Positions 63,371 through 64,000 of a stretch of DNA of 64,000 bases are shown one piece after another. The position numbers and the translations under genes are program-made. Numbering within the stretch: the stretch's first letter is position 1; each line of letters starts with the position of its first letter. Below the pieces are notes generated by a model that ran no database searches, was not told where the DNA came from, and saw nothing but the letters and a program-made list of their open reading frames with translations. Source of the stretch: Centroberyx gerrardi (taxonomy: Eukaryota > Chordata > Actinopteri > Beryciformes > Berycidae); NCBI RefSeq assembly GCF_048128805.1, contig NC_135998.1, forward strand, positions 29,494,992 through 29,558,991, in the 5' to 3' direction.

Positions 63371-64000
63371 AAAATGTGTGGTGGTTCTTTCGCTAACCTG
63401 TGTATGAATTTCTTAATAATATAACATGAATTGTGCTAATGATAGACAACAAGTTCTATTCTAGAACCCCCTTAACTGCTTTTAATTAAGATATTTCATG
63501 ATTTCCCTTCAACAATTTGATGAATAACTTACAATTTGATGAGTAACTTAGATTTTGATTCTTGGGCGTGTTGTTACAATTCTTTATACATCATATATAT
63601 ATATTTTTTTTGACAGATTTTGAGTTCTCATCTAATAATTTCATTGTAGTAATTAATGTCTAAGAATATTATTTCCCTACAGTGACAGCTGCTATTATTG
63701 TTCCTGACAAAAGGGAAAGGATGGTGATTAAAATGACTTGTAAAACCCATTTAAAACCACATAACATATCATACTTGTTTCAAGTATACCTTGTTCAATA
63801 CTGTTGGTTATGTGAATCTCACAGTCAAATTTTGGACATTCATAGATCTGAAAAAAAATAATACTAAATTTGTAAAGAACAGATGAAAACAGGCAAGGGA
63901 ATGGGTGATGTCTGCAGACTGCCATGTCACTGCTCTGACAAGCATTTTGAATAATAGATTAATAGATAAGAACAATAGATTTAAGATGAGTAGGGGTGCT
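63371..64000. other. Intergenic, no gene seen
   Basis: AT-rich sequence with a direct near-repeat 'caatttgatgaataactta / caatttgatgagtaactta' at 63514-63551. No supported feature. Confidence 0.4.

Overview
This window looks like nuclear DNA of a ray-finned (teleost) fish. Three split genes with GT-AG introns match conserved vertebrate proteins. Between them lies a dense mix of typical fish repeats: an L2-type LINE, TTAA-target (Kolobok/T2-like) DNA transposons, several hAT elements with exact 8-bp target duplications, LTR fragments and tRNA-derived SINEs. No homology search was possible, so names rest on motifs recognised by eye.

Layout. 1-32.4 kb is gene-poor and repeat-rich. An L2 LINE (about 5.4-10.0 kb) is split by a long-inverted-repeat transposon (6940-9698), which is itself split by a hAT-like element (8299-9491). 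The middle of the TTAA transposon carries what reads as exon 1 of a Hox paralogue-group-11 gene on the minus strand. Next come an inactivated BED-finger hAT (11013-13780), a second hAT with a GTF2IRD2-like C-terminus (13930-15117), a probable LTR (18031-19431), a single decayed exon resembling the hinge-flanking part of SMC5 (20533-20834), a minus-strand solo LTR (24113-24572), a broken R2-like LINE 5' part (26261-26937) and a 1.8-kb almost perfect palindrome (26938-28759).

32.9-63.4 kb is the gene block. A DYRK4-like protein kinase lies on the minus strand (12 exons, 32921-36907, 527 aa). A Derlin gene (7 exons, 40883-48565, 239 aa; derl3 favoured by neighbourhood) and smarcb1 (9 exons, 50494-61888, 368 aa) follow on the plus strand. 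As I recall, DERL3 and SMARCB1 are also neighbours in human. Derlin acts in ER-associated degradation, SMARCB1 is a BAF chromatin-remodelling core subunit and DYRKs are dual-specificity kinases, so nothing suggests a joint pathway; the block is syntenic rather than operon-like.

Most notable: (1) a Hox11 exon carried as cargo in a transposon whose insertion site is exactly reconstructable; (2) a DYRK kinase with an intact catalytic core but whose activation-loop YxY tyrosines read S and C; (3) two consecutive introns in the Derlin gene with U12-type donors and branch points; (4) a long, recent palindrome.
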